Source: Candidatus Hodarchaeota archaeon
GTDB lineage: Archaea; Asgardarchaeota; Heimdallarchaeia; Hodarchaeales; Hodarchaeaceae
Reading direction: 5' to 3'
NCBI GenBank assembly: GCA_016840305.1
Contig: JAEOSP010000579.1
Span: 1-5,411, forward strand
Length of the DNA: 5,411 nucleotides
The number at the start of each line of letters is the position of its first letter. Position 1 is the stretch's first letter. Positions 5,096-5,411 of the stretch are shown one piece after another. The notes under the pieces are model-generated. The model was given only the letters and a program-made list of their open reading frames with translations. It searched no databases and was not told the origin of the DNA. A program made the translations under genes and the position numbers.

Positions 5096-5411
5096 ATGTA
5101 AAAAAAGTTAAATAAGGCGGGTTTACGGTCAATAAAGGATTTATTAGATCGGGGAAAGACTCAAGCAGAAAGGGATGAAATTGCAGAAAAAACGGATTTA
5201 TCTCCAAGTTTAGTTCTCGAATTTGTTAAACTAGCTAATCTTGCTCGCATTAGGGGGTTGAAGAAAAAACGAGCTCGACTCGTTTACGATGCAGGGTTTG
5301 ATACTACCGACAAAATTGCTAAGGAATCCGTCGATTCAATAATAAATAAGATAAACTTATTCATTGAAAAAACTGGTTATGAAGGTAGAGGATTTAGTCA
5401 ATCAGAAGCAC
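5096..5411 (+). CDS. DUF4332 helix-hairpin-helix protein, partial, start disrupted
   Basis: The frame from 5102 to the window edge (103 codons, no stop) reads as a DUF4332 domain, a family of paired helix-hairpin-helix units of unclear function, probably in nucleic-acid or protein binding. The first unit is LNKAGLRSIKDLLDRGKT with the downstream EIAEKTDLS turn. A second follows as RIRGLKKKRARLVYDAGFDT, with the family's ANLARI link between them. The domain begins at its normal first residues, so little is missing at the N-terminus. The only in-frame ATG (5096-5098), with AGG at 5088-5090 four bases upstream, is followed at once by TAA (5099-5101). No other in-frame ATG, GTG or TTG occurs before TTG 5258, which would delete the first unit. 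Either the gene is inactivated by one codon, the base is a sequence error, or an unusual start is used. The 3' end lies outside the window. Confidence 0.6.

Noticed and set aside
5101..5107. A AAA AAG heptamer as a programmed -1 frameshift site
   Set aside because: In the DUF4332 frame the slip would leave the long open frame, not enter it, and no upstream ORF with a good start feeds into the site in the needed frame.

Overview
The window is AT-rich and looks archaeal. Upstream regions carry A-rich/TATA-box pairs of the archaeal BRE/TATA kind rather than -35/-10 boxes. Several genes have purine-rich Shine-Dalgarno sites (AGGTGA, AAGGT, GGAGGAG). The gene set also fits an archaeon: a PIG-V-like GT-C mannosyltransferase, a membrane-anchored ectoenzyme rich in N-X-S/T sequons, a rhodanese-TusA fusion and a DUF4332 helix-hairpin-helix protein. 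An Asgard-type lineage (Heimdall/Hod/Thor-like) is a reasonable guess from memory of such gene sets, but nothing in the sequence proves it.

Layout. Positions 1-226 are upstream sequence with two TATA-like elements, a TGATCA-centred palindrome, a strong Shine-Dalgarno site with no canonical start codon behind it, and a doubtful 38-codon ORF. Positions 227-1564 (+) encode a polytopic PIG-V/GT-C-like mannosyltransferase. After a 47-base convergent gap come two minus-strand genes, read right to left: an NAD(P)-dependent MDR oxidoreductase (3318-2380), then after 30 bases a rhodanese-TusA sulfur-carrier fusion (2349-1612). They probably form an operon driven by a TATA box near 3365-3374. A 253-base spacer follows, then a secreted, C-terminally anchored class C beta-lactamase-fold serine hydrolase (5029-3572, minus). 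At the right edge a DUF4332 reading frame begins (+, runs off the window). Its only in-frame ATG (5096) is followed immediately by TAA.

How the parts relate. The mannosyltransferase and the sequon-rich hydrolase both belong to the cell surface, with glycan assembly on one side and a probable glycoprotein on the other, but they are not adjacent or co-transcribed. The MDR enzyme and the sulfur carrier are plausibly co-transcribed; no shared pathway is evident. The most notable regulatory signal is a matching module at 51-72 and 5057-5078. In both places a TGATCA-centred palindrome sits at the same distance from an A-tract and a GTATAT box (19 of 22 bases identical), which suggests one regulator acting on both ends of the window. 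No CRISPR array, insertion sequence, tRNA or rRNA was seen. I found no convincing undescribed multi-gene system; the best leads are the shared promoter module and the two genes with abnormal translation starts.
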